Of a stretch of DNA of 64,000 nucleotides, positions 55,543 to 63,873 are shown piece after piece; the stretch's first letter is position 1; each line of letters begins with the position of its first letter. Position numbers and translations under genes: made by a program. The notes below the pieces were generated by a model that saw only the letters and a program-made list of their open reading frames with translations, ran no database searches and was not told where the DNA came from. This DNA comes from Kaiparowitsia implicata GSE-PSE-MK54-09C (lineage in GTDB: Bacteria > Cyanobacteriota > Cyanobacteriia > Elainellales > Elainellaceae), in the NCBI GenBank assembly GCA_019359435.1, contig JAHHHI010000065.1, positions 79,581-143,580 on the forward strand, in the 5' to 3' direction.

Positions 55543-55957
55543 AGGAAAATGCAGACAATACAGCAGCCCAAAGACAAGACAAAACTTAGGGGCGTGAGGC
55601 CTTGAACCTTTAGGTAGCCATCGCCATACTGGAGTGTTTTTCCATTACCCATCCCCAACCCAATATTAAAAACGATCAAGGGGTGCGGTCACAAAGCAAC
55701 CACACCCCTTGATTATGGCCTCAAGGCCATTTATGTCTTAACAGCAATTCTCAATTTGAAACATACGTACTGCTTTCGGTGCTTCTGAGCGACTCTTAGG
55801 TTCAGCCTCCAGACGAGAGAATAAGCTTTTCAGCCTTTGGCCCTGTGCACATTGCCCCGATTTGGTGAGGCTCATTTTCATAATGAGAATTGGGAGAATT
55901 GGTGATATCTTAAACATCTATGTTTTAAAGGCTAAACTCACGCGGGATCAGCCCAAC
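55543..55957. other. intergenic region between mnmD and thioredoxin genes
   Basis: 415 bp. It holds a hairpin at 55675-55713 (listed separately) and, near 55870-55900, a short dyad CTCATT-TTCAT-AATGAG in an AT-rich context that is loosely reminiscent of a Fur box (weak). No coding frame convinces. Confidence 0.4.
55675..55713. terminator. GC-rich hairpin, candidate terminator
   Basis: ATCAAGGGGTGCGGT pairs with ACCACACCCCTTGAT with a single mismatch around a nine-base loop. It lies after the thioredoxin gene (minus strand) and before mnmD. No T-run follows on either side, so termination strength is uncertain. Confidence 0.5.
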
Positions 55958-56320
55958 CTATACAGTTGGCAAGCTGTAGGCAGCGTAGACCGCATCCATT
56001 GCCATTCGTAGGGCATCAGCGGCATTTGCAATATCTTCCCGGCTATGGAATCCGTCAAACCGTTCCATAACCTCTCCATGAACAATCAGTAGCACTGTAG
56101 GCAAATTTTTAAGTTGATACGTGTTGGCTAGCCTAAGGCTGTCATCAGCATTAATGCTTACTAATTTGACATCATCCCCCCATTCGGCCTGAACTGAGTT
56201 GAGTAGGGGATTAATGAGGCGGCAAAGCCCGCACCACGGGGCCCAAAAGTTCACTAAAACTGGCGTGTCAGAGGCTAAAACTTCTTTTGAAAAGTTCTCT
56301 TCATGCACAGTAATCATCAT
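55958..56320 (-). CDS. thioredoxin with atypical WCGLC active site
   Basis: A 120-residue thioredoxin-fold protein. The active site reads FWAPWCGLCRLINPLL, that is CGLC in place of the canonical CGPC; the cis-Pro loop LKNLPTVLLIV is present. Cyanobacteria have a divergent thioredoxin (TrxC type) with this kind of site, and I think this is one. The redox partner is unknown. It is preceded by the NnrU-like gene 46 bp upstream on the same strand, so they probably form an operon. The C-terminus extends ~15 residues beyond the fold. Confidence 0.88.
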   Translation of the reverse strand: MMITVHEENFSKEVLASDTPVLVNFWAPWCGLCRLINPLLNSVQAEWGDDVKLVSINADDSLRLANTYQLKNLPTVLLIVHGEVMERFDGFHSREDIANAADALRMAMDAVYAAYSLPTV

Positions 56321-56366
56321 AAGAATTTAAATCTAATCTAAAGTTCAAATTTCCTTTGGGATCAAT

Positions 56367-57092
56367 TTACCAGGATACGTTCCCAGTTGCACGGATTAAC
56401 ACCGGGTGAACCCACCAAAAAATCAGCACAAAAATAGCGACTCCTACATAGGCAGGACGCAGAAACTCTCTCAGCTGAAGGGTTTGACGTCCCTGTGCGA
56501 TGGCTAAAAAGGGAATGATTGAGGTGCGGGATTTCAAGGTTTCAAAGGATTTGCCATAGCGACTGCCCCAGCGGCGATCGCCATGCCACACCCCAAACAG
56601 ATGATGCAGGACTAAGCCCACCGACGTGACCACCATAAACGACGTCCCTAACCACAGCGCATGCGCTACGCACCAGATCACCTGACCAACCATCTGAGGG
56701 TGGCGGGTAATGCGGATGATCCCCGTTTCAAACAAGTGAACTTCTGGCTTTTGGATGGCCGCAATTTCCAGCAAATTAAAGGTGGCCGGGTATAGAAATA
56801 GAAACGAGATGGCAGACAGCGTCCACACCAGCGGAGCCACACCCGGAACTCCCTGAAGATTCCACAACTGCGCCCCATCGTAACGATGGTTAATGAAATA
56901 AATAATTAGTACTGCGGCTAGAGGCAAGCTCACCAACGCAAACCCGACTCGGTAAAGCCGTGGCCCTACCATCTGCTCGCCACGGGGTCGTAGCGCTGCC
57001 AGACCGCTGTGGGCGATCGCAAACCCCAAAAGCAATGCCAGCATTACAAAATGGCTAGGCGCTAGCCAAGTATTAGTCAATGTGTTGGTCAT
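56367..57092 (-). CDS. NnrU-family membrane protein (Z-ISO-like)
   Basis: Integral membrane protein with about six hydrophobic segments (FVMLALLLGFAIAHSGLAAL, FALVSLPLAAVLIIYFI, ISFLFLYPATFNLLEI, FLRPAYVGVAIFVLIFW). The family motif RITRHPQMVGQVIWCVAHAL (20 residues) and the later GVWHGDRRWGSRYG carry conserved His that bind haem b in the homologous 15-cis-zeta-carotene isomerase. In a cyanobacterium a carotenoid-isomerase role is plausible; a role in nitrogen-oxide metabolism, after which NnrU is named, is less so. 241 residues. Confidence 0.85.
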   Translation of the reverse strand: MTNTLTNTWLAPSHFVMLALLLGFAIAHSGLAALRPRGEQMVGPRLYRVGFALVSLPLAAVLIIYFINHRYDGAQLWNLQGVPGVAPLVWTLSAISFLFLYPATFNLLEIAAIQKPEVHLFETGIIRITRHPQMVGQVIWCVAHALWLGTSFMVVTSVGLVLHHLFGVWHGDRRWGSRYGKSFETLKSRTSIIPFLAIAQGRQTLQLREFLRPAYVGVAIFVLIFWWVHPVLIRATGNVSW

Positions 57093-57190
57093 CTATTGAT
57101 AGCGTTAGATCCCAGCCTTTAGCGTACCCCGATTTTTAAGTTCTCGGGTAAGCAGCATGCCAACCACATGACAGTGGAGCAAGCACCTGA

Positions 57191-59224
57191 CTAAAAAATA
57201 AAGCTGGTGCCCATCTGCTTTAGATCGAGCAGGTGGAGTCCGCTGCCAGAGCCATGGCTGTCAAAGCCATTATGAATTGCCACAAGCAAATGGTGAGGTG
57301 CCAGCGGGGCGATCGCCCCCACCACAACACCTAGGTCAAACTGCCCGCTTATCTTACCCCGCTCATCCAGCAGCACGACTTGTCCATCTGCATCTGCCAC
57401 CACATACCCCCAAGGCGCAGCCGCCAGCACCTTGGGAACGATGCTCAACCCAATGCGCATCAGACGGTAGGGCTTCAGGTCAATCAGCAGCAGCGACGGC
57501 TGTCCGCGCTCGATCGCCAACACGGTATAGGGAAACGGGGCAGCAATGCAGTCAGCAACCACGACATCGGCCACCATACTCACCAGATGAGTGCCTCGAC
57601 GGGTGTGGATATCTAGAATGGATGCCTCAGCCCCCCACTGAGTCGAGAGCGCCAGCACATGGCAGGCATCTAGAGAGACCAGAGCATGCAGCGATCGCTC
57701 AGGCAGCCGAATAGACTTGCCCGGGCGCTCGGACACCTTGGAAGCTTGACTCAAGGGCAGCAGCAGCAAATTGCTGTGGCGTTGCGGTGGGATCTGTGGC
57801 GATTGCGATTGGGTTGGGGATGCAGTTCGAGCAGGCAACTGCGATGGCATCGGAGAGGGTGCAGTTCCCACGGCCAGCCATCGCCCACTTCGCCCAATGG
57901 TTGCGATCACCTTTTGCTGAAACCGGGCAATGGGGCGCGTTATAACCTGATGCGTATCCGGTTGATAGGTCAGCAGATCGATTGTCGATGAACTAATCGC
58001 AAAGCATCCTTGGGGGCGCACTTGCAATGTGGTAGGTGCTGCGCTTAAAGTCAGCGTTTGCGCTGCCTCGACTGGCTCATGGTGGCAAAAGGGTTGAGCC
58101 CTTATCTGGCTACCGCTGATGCAGTAGCGCAGATAGGCTGACGCATTGCTCGGATCAACGGACTGTAGCTCCGCAACGGGCAATGGTGCGATCGCCAGTG
58201 CGGTAACATTAGCATCGACGCTTTCTAAGCCTTCAGACGGCTGAAGCGGTGTCGCGTGCTGAGCCGCTGCGCACCTCTGGGCTGATCCCAACGGTGAGGA
58301 TATCATGTCCGCGGGTGTGTCAAGATTTGGGCGATCGCCCCCAACCGGCTGCGGCAAAAACAGCGGCTGTGGAGAGGCCCATAGCCCCGTTTCTTCCGCC
58401 ACCGCATCGATCATCTGCCGCATGGCCTGGGCCGTATGAAATCGGCGAGCAGGCAGTTTTTGCATCGCCTGTTGAATCACGGGCCGCCAAGCTGGAGCGA
58501 TCGCCGCCGGAAACCCCAGCGGGCGGCTAAGGTGGCAGGCCATTAGCTCCATCGGAGTGCCAGAAAATGGGCGATCGCCCGCCAGTAGCTCAAACAGCAG
58601 CACGCCCACCGCATAGAGATCGGAGGCCGCCGCATGTTGCCCATAAAACCGCTCAGGTGCCATATAGGCAGGTGAGCCCGTATTGCCCAGGGCTCCATAG
58701 GCATCAGAGGCATCCTGCGCCAGGCGAGCAATGCCAAAGTCTGAAATGCAAGCTGTCCAACCCTGAGGGGTTACCTTCAGCAAAATATTTTCGGGCTTAA
58801 TGTCACAGTGGATAATGCCCTTGCCGTGAGCATGCTCTAGCCCAGATAAGATATCGCGAATCAGCCGAACACTCTGGGCCATACTGAGAGGCGCATCCGC
58901 CTGCATTAACTGCCGCAGAGTGCCCCCTTCGCAATAATCCATCACGAGATGCCGCCCTGTTGCGGTATGCTCTAGCGACTGACAGGTGACAATATTGGGA
59001 TGCTGCAAACTCAGCAAAAACCGCAGTTCTCGCAAAAACTTATGGGTGGGAAAACGGGCATGATCGAGGCTTTTGAGCGCTACAAGCCGACCCGTTTGGC
59101 GATGCACAGCACAAAATACCCGCCCAAATTGCCCCTGGCCTACCAGCCCCAATAGCCGATAGTGCGATCGCTGCCAGTCTTGGCGCAGCGATACCTTACT
59201 GGCAGAGCTGCTGCATGATGGCAT
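57191..59224 (-). CDS. spkG: serine/threonine protein kinase, SpkG-like
   Basis: Hanks-type kinase of 677 residues. Gly loop GQGQFG (29-34... GxGxxG), ATP-Lys51, catalytic loop HCDIKPEN with Asp141, DFG 162-164 and the APE-equivalent YMAPERF are present. The Arg before the catalytic Asp is Cys (HCD), so it is a non-RD kinase. Beyond ~290 comes a Pro/Ala-rich linker, then ~250 residues of beta-strand repeats (VVVADCIAAPFPYTVLAIE, YVVADADGQVVLLDERG) suggesting a propeller-like sensor. Its start lies inside the 3' end of the V4R gene (29 bp overlap). Position after V4R genes parallels spkG (slr0152) of Synechocystis. Confidence 0.87.
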   Translation of the reverse strand: MPSCSSSASKVSLRQDWQRSHYRLLGLVGQGQFGRVFCAVHRQTGRLVALKSLDHARFPTHKFLRELRFLLSLQHPNIVTCQSLEHTATGRHLVMDYCEGGTLRQLMQADAPLSMAQSVRLIRDILSGLEHAHGKGIIHCDIKPENILLKVTPQGWTACISDFGIARLAQDASDAYGALGNTGSPAYMAPERFYGQHAAASDLYAVGVLLFELLAGDRPFSGTPMELMACHLSRPLGFPAAIAPAWRPVIQQAMQKLPARRFHTAQAMRQMIDAVAEETGLWASPQPLFLPQPVGGDRPNLDTPADMISSPLGSAQRCAAAQHATPLQPSEGLESVDANVTALAIAPLPVAELQSVDPSNASAYLRYCISGSQIRAQPFCHHEPVEAAQTLTLSAAPTTLQVRPQGCFAISSSTIDLLTYQPDTHQVITRPIARFQQKVIATIGRSGRWLAVGTAPSPMPSQLPARTASPTQSQSPQIPPQRHSNLLLLPLSQASKVSERPGKSIRLPERSLHALVSLDACHVLALSTQWGAEASILDIHTRRGTHLVSMVADVVVADCIAAPFPYTVLAIERGQPSLLLIDLKPYRLMRIGLSIVPKVLAAAPWGYVVADADGQVVLLDERGKISGQFDLGVVVGAIAPLAPHHLLVAIHNGFDSHGSGSGLHLLDLKQMGTSFIF

Positions 59225-59849
59225 CGTGATCCAGGTTAGTAATCATGGTTTCAGCCGGTTCTAGGCGCTTGGCTAAGCCCAGCACAAAGCGGTTACAGTC
59301 TGCGCCCATCGACTCGCAAGAGGTTTGCAGGCAATGCAGGTCGCGCCGCGACAGGTTGCTAAAAAAGGCTGAGAGAATGCCCGCTTCAAGATGGCAAACT
59401 GGGTGCTCAGACGAGGGCGCCAAATGGCTGAAGGGAGAATTCCAGGTTTTAACAACCAAAAAACCACGCGGCTGATAGGTTTGATCGATATCTACCTTGC
59501 CCCAGCCATGGGTAATCCAACACTGCTGCAACGCCTGCAAAAATTCCACCATCGGCATATCCGACAGAGAGATCCCGTAATAATCTGTAATGGCTTCGGC
59601 AAAGCGGTTGTAGAAGTTTTTACCCCACCAGCGTCCACAGTTAAACAGCACCAAGCGGCTGGCCTGCCCCGTTTCCTTCTCTAGCCCGGAATAGATGCCC
59701 TGAATTAGCGTAGACGGCAGCGCTAACAGGCGATCGCCCTGACGATTCTCTAGAATCCCCAGTTCTAGATCACCGCGCACATAGGCATCAGTGGCAAAAT
59801 AATTGCCAGGGATACGGTCATTAACGAGCAGGTCAGCAACAGAAATCAT
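59196..59849 (-). CDS. V4R domain protein (Slr0147-like)
   Basis: A 217-residue protein with the V4R (4-vinyl reductase) domain, a small-molecule-binding fold. The conserved blocks are PVCHLEAGILSAFFSN (~150-165) and SCESMGADCNRFVLG (~178-192), matched in the V4R protein encoded at 60918. N-terminal half: YFATDAYVRGDLELGILENR, then GRWWGKNFYNRFAEAI. In Synechocystis two V4R proteins, Slr0144 and Slr0147, are in an operon required for efficient photosystem II assembly, and this gene fits the second. It overlaps the kinase gene. Confidence 0.85.
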   Translation of the reverse strand: MISVADLLVNDRIPGNYFATDAYVRGDLELGILENRQGDRLLALPSTLIQGIYSGLEKETGQASRLVLFNCGRWWGKNFYNRFAEAITDYYGISLSDMPMVEFLQALQQCWITHGWGKVDIDQTYQPRGFLVVKTWNSPFSHLAPSSEHPVCHLEAGILSAFFSNLSRRDLHCLQTSCESMGADCNRFVLGLAKRLEPAETMITNLDHDAIMQQLCQ

Positions 59850-59941
59850 AGTGAGTTACCCAAAGCGTTCTAGATACGCGCAAAGCGGAGCGAACAAAAA
59901 CCTCAACAGCAGCCAAATCCACGCGGTCATGACCGACTCGA

Positions 59942-60439
59942 CTACCAACCAATAGTGGCCGCCGTCAGCGGCTCTTCTTCCTCTACCGTCAGCAGGCGTT
60001 GCGCTAGCGAAAACATGGGGTGGAACAGCGCCATTTGCTGACTGCCCAGCACTTGGCTCAGTTGCTGCTCTAACAGTCGATATAAGACGGTATCAATTGC
60101 AGTGGAACTATAGGCCTGGGCAGATTGACTCAGCCAGCCTTCAAGCCGCTGCTGCACCAGCGCTTCATCCTCTAGCAACATTCCCAGAGCACAGCTGCGC
60201 AAAACCAAAATCGCGTTTTTAATACAGCGCTCTAGAGTAGCCACCGCTTCTCCAGGGAGTTCCGACACTAGCTGATCAGCCACAGGTTGCATAATCTCTA
60301 GTTCGCGATCGCGCAGGGCCCGATAGGTCGTCAGCCGTCCCGGCAGCGTATCCACATACTGGGTTAGTACGCCAAGTTCCTCTGGCTTGAGATAGCGGTT
60401 TTCAGCGTCGTCAAAAACAGCCTCAATTTTTGGATGCAT
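59942..60439 (-). CDS. phycobilisome-protein-like protein (Slr0146-like)
   Basis: 165 residues from ATG 60439 (MHPKIEAVFDD); the frame goes back to 60469. All-helical: YLKPEELGVLTQYVDTLPGR, TYRALRDRELEIMQPVADQL (20 residues) and IKNAILVLRSCALGMLLED recall the globin-like fold of phycobiliproteins, but the chromophore-binding Cys context is not conserved. Likely a bilin-free structural relative. It lies between the FFG-NWD protein and the second V4R gene, the position of slr0146 in Synechocystis. Confidence 0.78.
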   Translation of the reverse strand: MHPKIEAVFDDAENRYLKPEELGVLTQYVDTLPGRLTTYRALRDRELEIMQPVADQLVSELPGEAVATLERCIKNAILVLRSCALGMLLEDEALVQQRLEGWLSQSAQAYSSTAIDTVLYRLLEQQLSQVLGSQQMALFHPMFSLAQRLLTVEEEEPLTAATIGW

Positions 60440-60609
60440 AGGACAATCCGTAAGAAAAAGAAAGATCAAACATTGGAGTCAACACCCCAGCTTAACTAGC
60501 GCGGTCACGGCGTTTACAACGCTTGACTCGGCTTGACTCGTGGAGGCATTTGCACCATCGAGGCCATAGCAACCTGCACCAAATCCAGGCACTAGGCCAG
60601 GCCTAGTGG

Positions 60610-60921
60610 TCAAAAAAGTCCAGAGAAATCGTCTAGGGTAAACAGATCAGCGCCCGGTGCAGTGTCTACCGGCGGAGCTGAGAGTGGGGCGATCGCCTCA
60701 GCATCCCAATTCATCGCTCCAAAAAACTGCTGCGTGCTCAGCAGCAAGCTCAGCGGCTCCGCAACAGCATCTACAGCCGTTGCTTTGAGTTCCTGCACCT
60801 CGGGCGGTTGATCATCCCAGTTAAACCGGCCAAAGAATTGACTTGCACTCGTTTGCAGCCACGGCACGGCGGGGAGATGGGCGCTAGAGCTGTTGCGCTG
60901 CGCCAAAATCATGCTGCTCAT
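60610..60921 (-). CDS. small protein with two FFG-NWD motifs
   Basis: 103 residues, probably largely disordered. Two near-identical short motifs, QFFGRFNWDD (28-37... SASQ before) and QFFGAMNWDA (65-74), are separated by ~27 residues rich in Ala, Val and Glu; the C-terminus ends LDDFSGLF, perhaps a third, degenerate copy. The regular spacing suggests docking motifs for a partner with repeated or dimeric sites. The start ATG overlaps the stop of the upstream V4R gene (60918-60921). It sits where slr0145 lies in the Synechocystis operon. No function is known to me. Confidence 0.8.
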   Translation of the reverse strand: MSSMILAQRNSSSAHLPAVPWLQTSASQFFGRFNWDDQPPEVQELKATAVDAVAEPLSLLLSTQQFFGAMNWDAEAIAPLSAPPVDTAPGADLFTLDDFSGLF

Positions 60922-61601
60922 CCCAACCGCTCCCCAGAACGCAACCGTTTTTCAATATCGCGGGCGGTTGCCCCTTCATTCATCCAGAACGACGCTGCAT
61001 CAATGCGGTCTTGTCCTCCTAAAAGGAACTTGCAGTAGGTTTCGCCCATGGAGTAGCACTGAATCTCAATGCAACTCAGCTGCTTTTTCACCAATTCGGT
61101 AAAGAAGCCAGCAAACAGCCCGGCATAGAGATAGCACACGGGCTTGCCCACATCGCCCAGGGTGCGCGCTACCGCAGAGTCAAAGATGTTAATGAACATG
61201 AAGCCTTGCTTGCGATCGCCCATATCCACTTCCCACCGACCCCAGCCTTGAGCCGTAAAGGGCCACCACCACGTTTCGAGCAGAAACATTAGATTGGTCT
61301 GACGCACATTGCGATCAAACTCTTGCTCAAACCACTTCTCAAAGAAAAACGCGTCTTTCTGACCCCACTCGCACCCGATGGTATACATCGTGGCGGCAGC
61401 AGCGTCGCCCACCTCTTCCTGCAGCCCTTCCACCAATCCAATGATGAAATCTTCAGTGGTGAGCACGTTGTAGCTTTCGTTCCAGTCAATAATCGTGCCC
61501 TGACTGGCATCAAACTGAAAGAAATCGCGGAAACCGTAGTGGTTGTGCTTCTTCGCGTGTTTGAGTTTAACGGGATGTTGAATTGCGCTCACCATAGACA
61601 T
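60918..61601 (-). CDS. V4R domain protein (Slr0144-like)
   Basis: First gene of a five-gene minus-strand operon; 227 residues. The V4R domain carries PVCYLYAGLFAGFFTEL (~165-181) and CYSMGETYCKFLLGG (~193-207), paralogous to the gene at 59196. The N-terminal half has the aromatic stretch FLLETWWWPFTAQGWGRWEV (20 residues). Known relatives (Slr0144) are needed for full photosystem II activity and may bind a chlorophyll or bilin-like ligand (inference). A start at ATG 61601 or ATG 61595 is possible. It overlaps the next gene by 4 bp. Confidence 0.87.
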   Translation of the reverse strand: MSMVSAIQHPVKLKHAKKHNHYGFRDFFQFDASQGTIIDWNESYNVLTTEDFIIGLVEGLQEEVGDAAAATMYTIGCEWGQKDAFFFEKWFEQEFDRNVRQTNLMFLLETWWWPFTAQGWGRWEVDMGDRKQGFMFINIFDSAVARTLGDVGKPVCYLYAGLFAGFFTELVKKQLSCIEIQCYSMGETYCKFLLGGQDRIDAASFWMNEGATARDIEKRLRSGERLG

Positions 61602-62049
61602 CTCTCATGCGAGTTGAAAGGATCCGGATCTAGAACAACATCTAGAACAACGTTATGAGCCGTTTAAGCGTTTGATGTTTTGGAGGAGCATATGTCGTCG
61701 CCATACGCTCCCAACCATTAAGGCTGTAGCATTGTTCTGTGCAGTAGAAAGGGAATCGCGCCAGAAGCGCTAATCAGACATTGGATGTTTTTCCCTGACA
61801 GCTTCAGTGTTCCCTACGCCTTAGGGAACTAACTGCTTTACATCGATTGTCTGTAGAGATTTATGAACAGCGCTAGCTATATCCCTTTAATGGGTCGATT
61901 CGGGAACCTCCTAAACCAGTCTGTCCGTCTTGTATACAGTACGGTTTAGCGTTGATTTAGCCCCACACTGCGGGACTGAACCAACGCGATCGAACTCACG
62001 GTTTGCCCTTGAATTCCCTAATGCTCCGCCTTCGATTGCTTCAGCCCTT
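61602..62049. other. intergenic region upstream of the V4R operon
   Basis: 448 bp between the convergently placed glucokinase 3' end and the V4R operon start, so it contains the operon promoter. An exact 12-bp tandem duplication (ATCTAGAACAAC) lies at 61628-61651, close to the expected leader. No gene or terminator is clear; the plus-strand frame from 61930 looks random. Confidence 0.4.
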
Positions 62050-63120
62050 CTAAACCCCAATCGCCATCAAACTAGCGGCATGAATTGCAGCGCCAATCAG
62101 CCCCACGCGGGAATTGAGCACGACATGAACGGGGATATCTTTCATCAGCGGACTCACTCGCCCCTTCTGCAAGAAGGCGCGGAGGAATGTGCCTTCTTGC
62201 AGCAAGTCTAGGTTTTTCATGGCAATACCGCCTGCTACGTATAGCCCCCCATAGGGCAGCAGCTTCAGCGCCAAATTCCCTGCTTCTGCTCCATAGGCGT
62301 CGATGAACAGCTTCATTGTTTCTTGGCTGAGATAGTCAGTCTCGGCATGTGCCGCTTTAGAGATTTCAGCCGCGAGGTCTACCGTCTTGCGTTCTTGCCC
62401 AATTTCGCTTTGCCAGGTGCGATAGATCTGCGTCATTTCGGGCGATTCTTCAGATGTATGGCGATCGCGCAAAAACTGGTAAATCGCCACAATGCCCATA
62501 CCCGAAACCACTCGCTCCGCCGATATGCGTTCAATGTTGTAGCGATCGCGCAAATACTTCAGCAGCTGAAACTCTAGCTCCGAACGGGGCGCAAAGTCGG
62601 CATGCCCCCCTTCGCTGGCATAGGTGCGATAGCCATCAGCATGGGGAATGAGGAAACCCTGCCCTAACCCCGTGCCGGCCCCAATGATGGCTACGGGTGC
62701 CATCATCTGGGGCACCCCCTGTTGCAACGTATAGATATCTTCAACACCTAGACCTAGCACTCCATAGCCCACTGCTGCAAAGTCGTTGATCAGACTCACC
62801 AGCGGAATATTGAGCTTATGACACAGATCATCAGCAGCCAGCGACCAGCCCAAATTCGTTAAGTCAGAAGTTTGGTTAACCACTGGGCCAGCGATGCCAA
62901 AGCAGGCTTTTTCAGCCTGACAAGGCTGCCCTACCTTTTCTGTAGCCTGCTCTATAAACTTATGCACCATCGGCACTAAGCTGCTGAACTCGCGGCTGGC
63001 ATAGGTGGCTTCATGCAGTGTCAGCAGGGTTGGCAGGGTGGAATCAGGTTTTGGCTCAGCCTGCACCAGTCGCAGAATGGTTTTAGTGCCACCAATATCT
63101 CCGGCTAGCAGTAGGGTCAT
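62050..63120 (-). CDS. glk: glucokinase
   Basis: Phosphorylates glucose with ATP, feeding the oxidative pentose phosphate pathway and glycogen turnover. 356 residues of the bacterial Glk (ASKHA) family: phosphate-1 motif LAGDIGGTKTILRLV, sugar-binding LINDFAAVGYGVLGL, phosphate-2 IIGAGTGLGQGF, EGGHADFAP with the catalytic-type residues, and the C-terminal GLYVAGGIAMKNL adenosine motif. All are intact. ATG 63120; transcribed alone. Confidence 0.95.
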   Translation of the reverse strand: MTLLLAGDIGGTKTILRLVQAEPKPDSTLPTLLTLHEATYASREFSSLVPMVHKFIEQATEKVGQPCQAEKACFGIAGPVVNQTSDLTNLGWSLAADDLCHKLNIPLVSLINDFAAVGYGVLGLGVEDIYTLQQGVPQMMAPVAIIGAGTGLGQGFLIPHADGYRTYASEGGHADFAPRSELEFQLLKYLRDRYNIERISAERVVSGMGIVAIYQFLRDRHTSEESPEMTQIYRTWQSEIGQERKTVDLAAEISKAAHAETDYLSQETMKLFIDAYGAEAGNLALKLLPYGGLYVAGGIAMKNLDLLQEGTFLRAFLQKGRVSPLMKDIPVHVVLNSRVGLIGAAIHAASLMAIGV

Positions 63121-63221
63121 GGGTCTTGCAGGAATGAAGGTTTAATGAGCTGAATGGGGGCGATCGCAGCCCGAATCCATCATAAAGAGCCACGACGCAA
63201 TCAGCCAGTTAATTTAGCGGC

Positions 63222-63428
63222 TTAAAATACGTCGTCTTCACGCCCTTCCCACCAGTCTCCTAACGCTAAAAGCGACTGGTTGATCTCCTCCAAGGTTTTA
63301 GCGTAGTCTTCTGGCGATAAATGGGGGCGTTGTTCCTGCAGCTTTTTCAAACGCAACTGAGCCAATAGCCAAGGCTTGGCAGCGCTGCCAGTGTGTTCAA
63401 TAAATTGAGCTAGTTCGTTACTATCCAT
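63222..63428 (-). CDS. small conserved cyanobacterial protein
   Basis: 68 residues, helical and charged: MDSNELAQFIEHTGSAAKPW, then LLAQLRLKKLQEQRPHLSPE and a terminal DWWEGREDDVF. No known motif. The composition, clean start (ATG 63428) and well-formed helices suggest a real gene. It lies 101 bp upstream of glk on the same strand and may be co-transcribed. Function unknown. Confidence 0.65.
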   Translation of the reverse strand: MDSNELAQFIEHTGSAAKPWLLAQLRLKKLQEQRPHLSPEDYAKTLEEINQSLLALGDWWEGREDDVF

Positions 63429-63873
63429 AGATCAATGATAAATAGACTTATCCGTTTCCTGAAGCTACTGCCTTGAGCATGGTTGTAAAACTTACTCAGA
63501 GAAAGAGTCCCACACTTACTTAGTCTTGCACTGTTGATCCGCCGAATGATCCGATGAACAAGTCTCAACATATCACAGCTCAACATGTCTGCCGAGTATC
63601 GTTTTTTACTCAGCCAATAGGAGTATTTATTTAGGACTCTTCTGTAGATTCAATCGCACACTCGAGTTAGCCCAATGGTTTAGACCTGTGGTAAATCCAA
63701 ATGCAAGCCAAATGTAAGCTTTGCTCTAGAGAACTCCTGTATAGACATGATTTCTTGAGGTTGGAGTGCCTAAAAATCCATACGCCAAAGTATTACTCCC
63801 ACTGCGGACAGCGACAGTACCATTGATGTCGAAGGTTCTATACCTATGAACATCAATTCATGAATAGATTATC
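63429..63873. other. intergenic region, 445 bp
   Basis: AT-rich DNA between the small conserved gene and the IS1-family copy. It should contain the promoter of the small gene and glk. No coding frame, RNA or strong repeat was seen. Confidence 0.4.
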
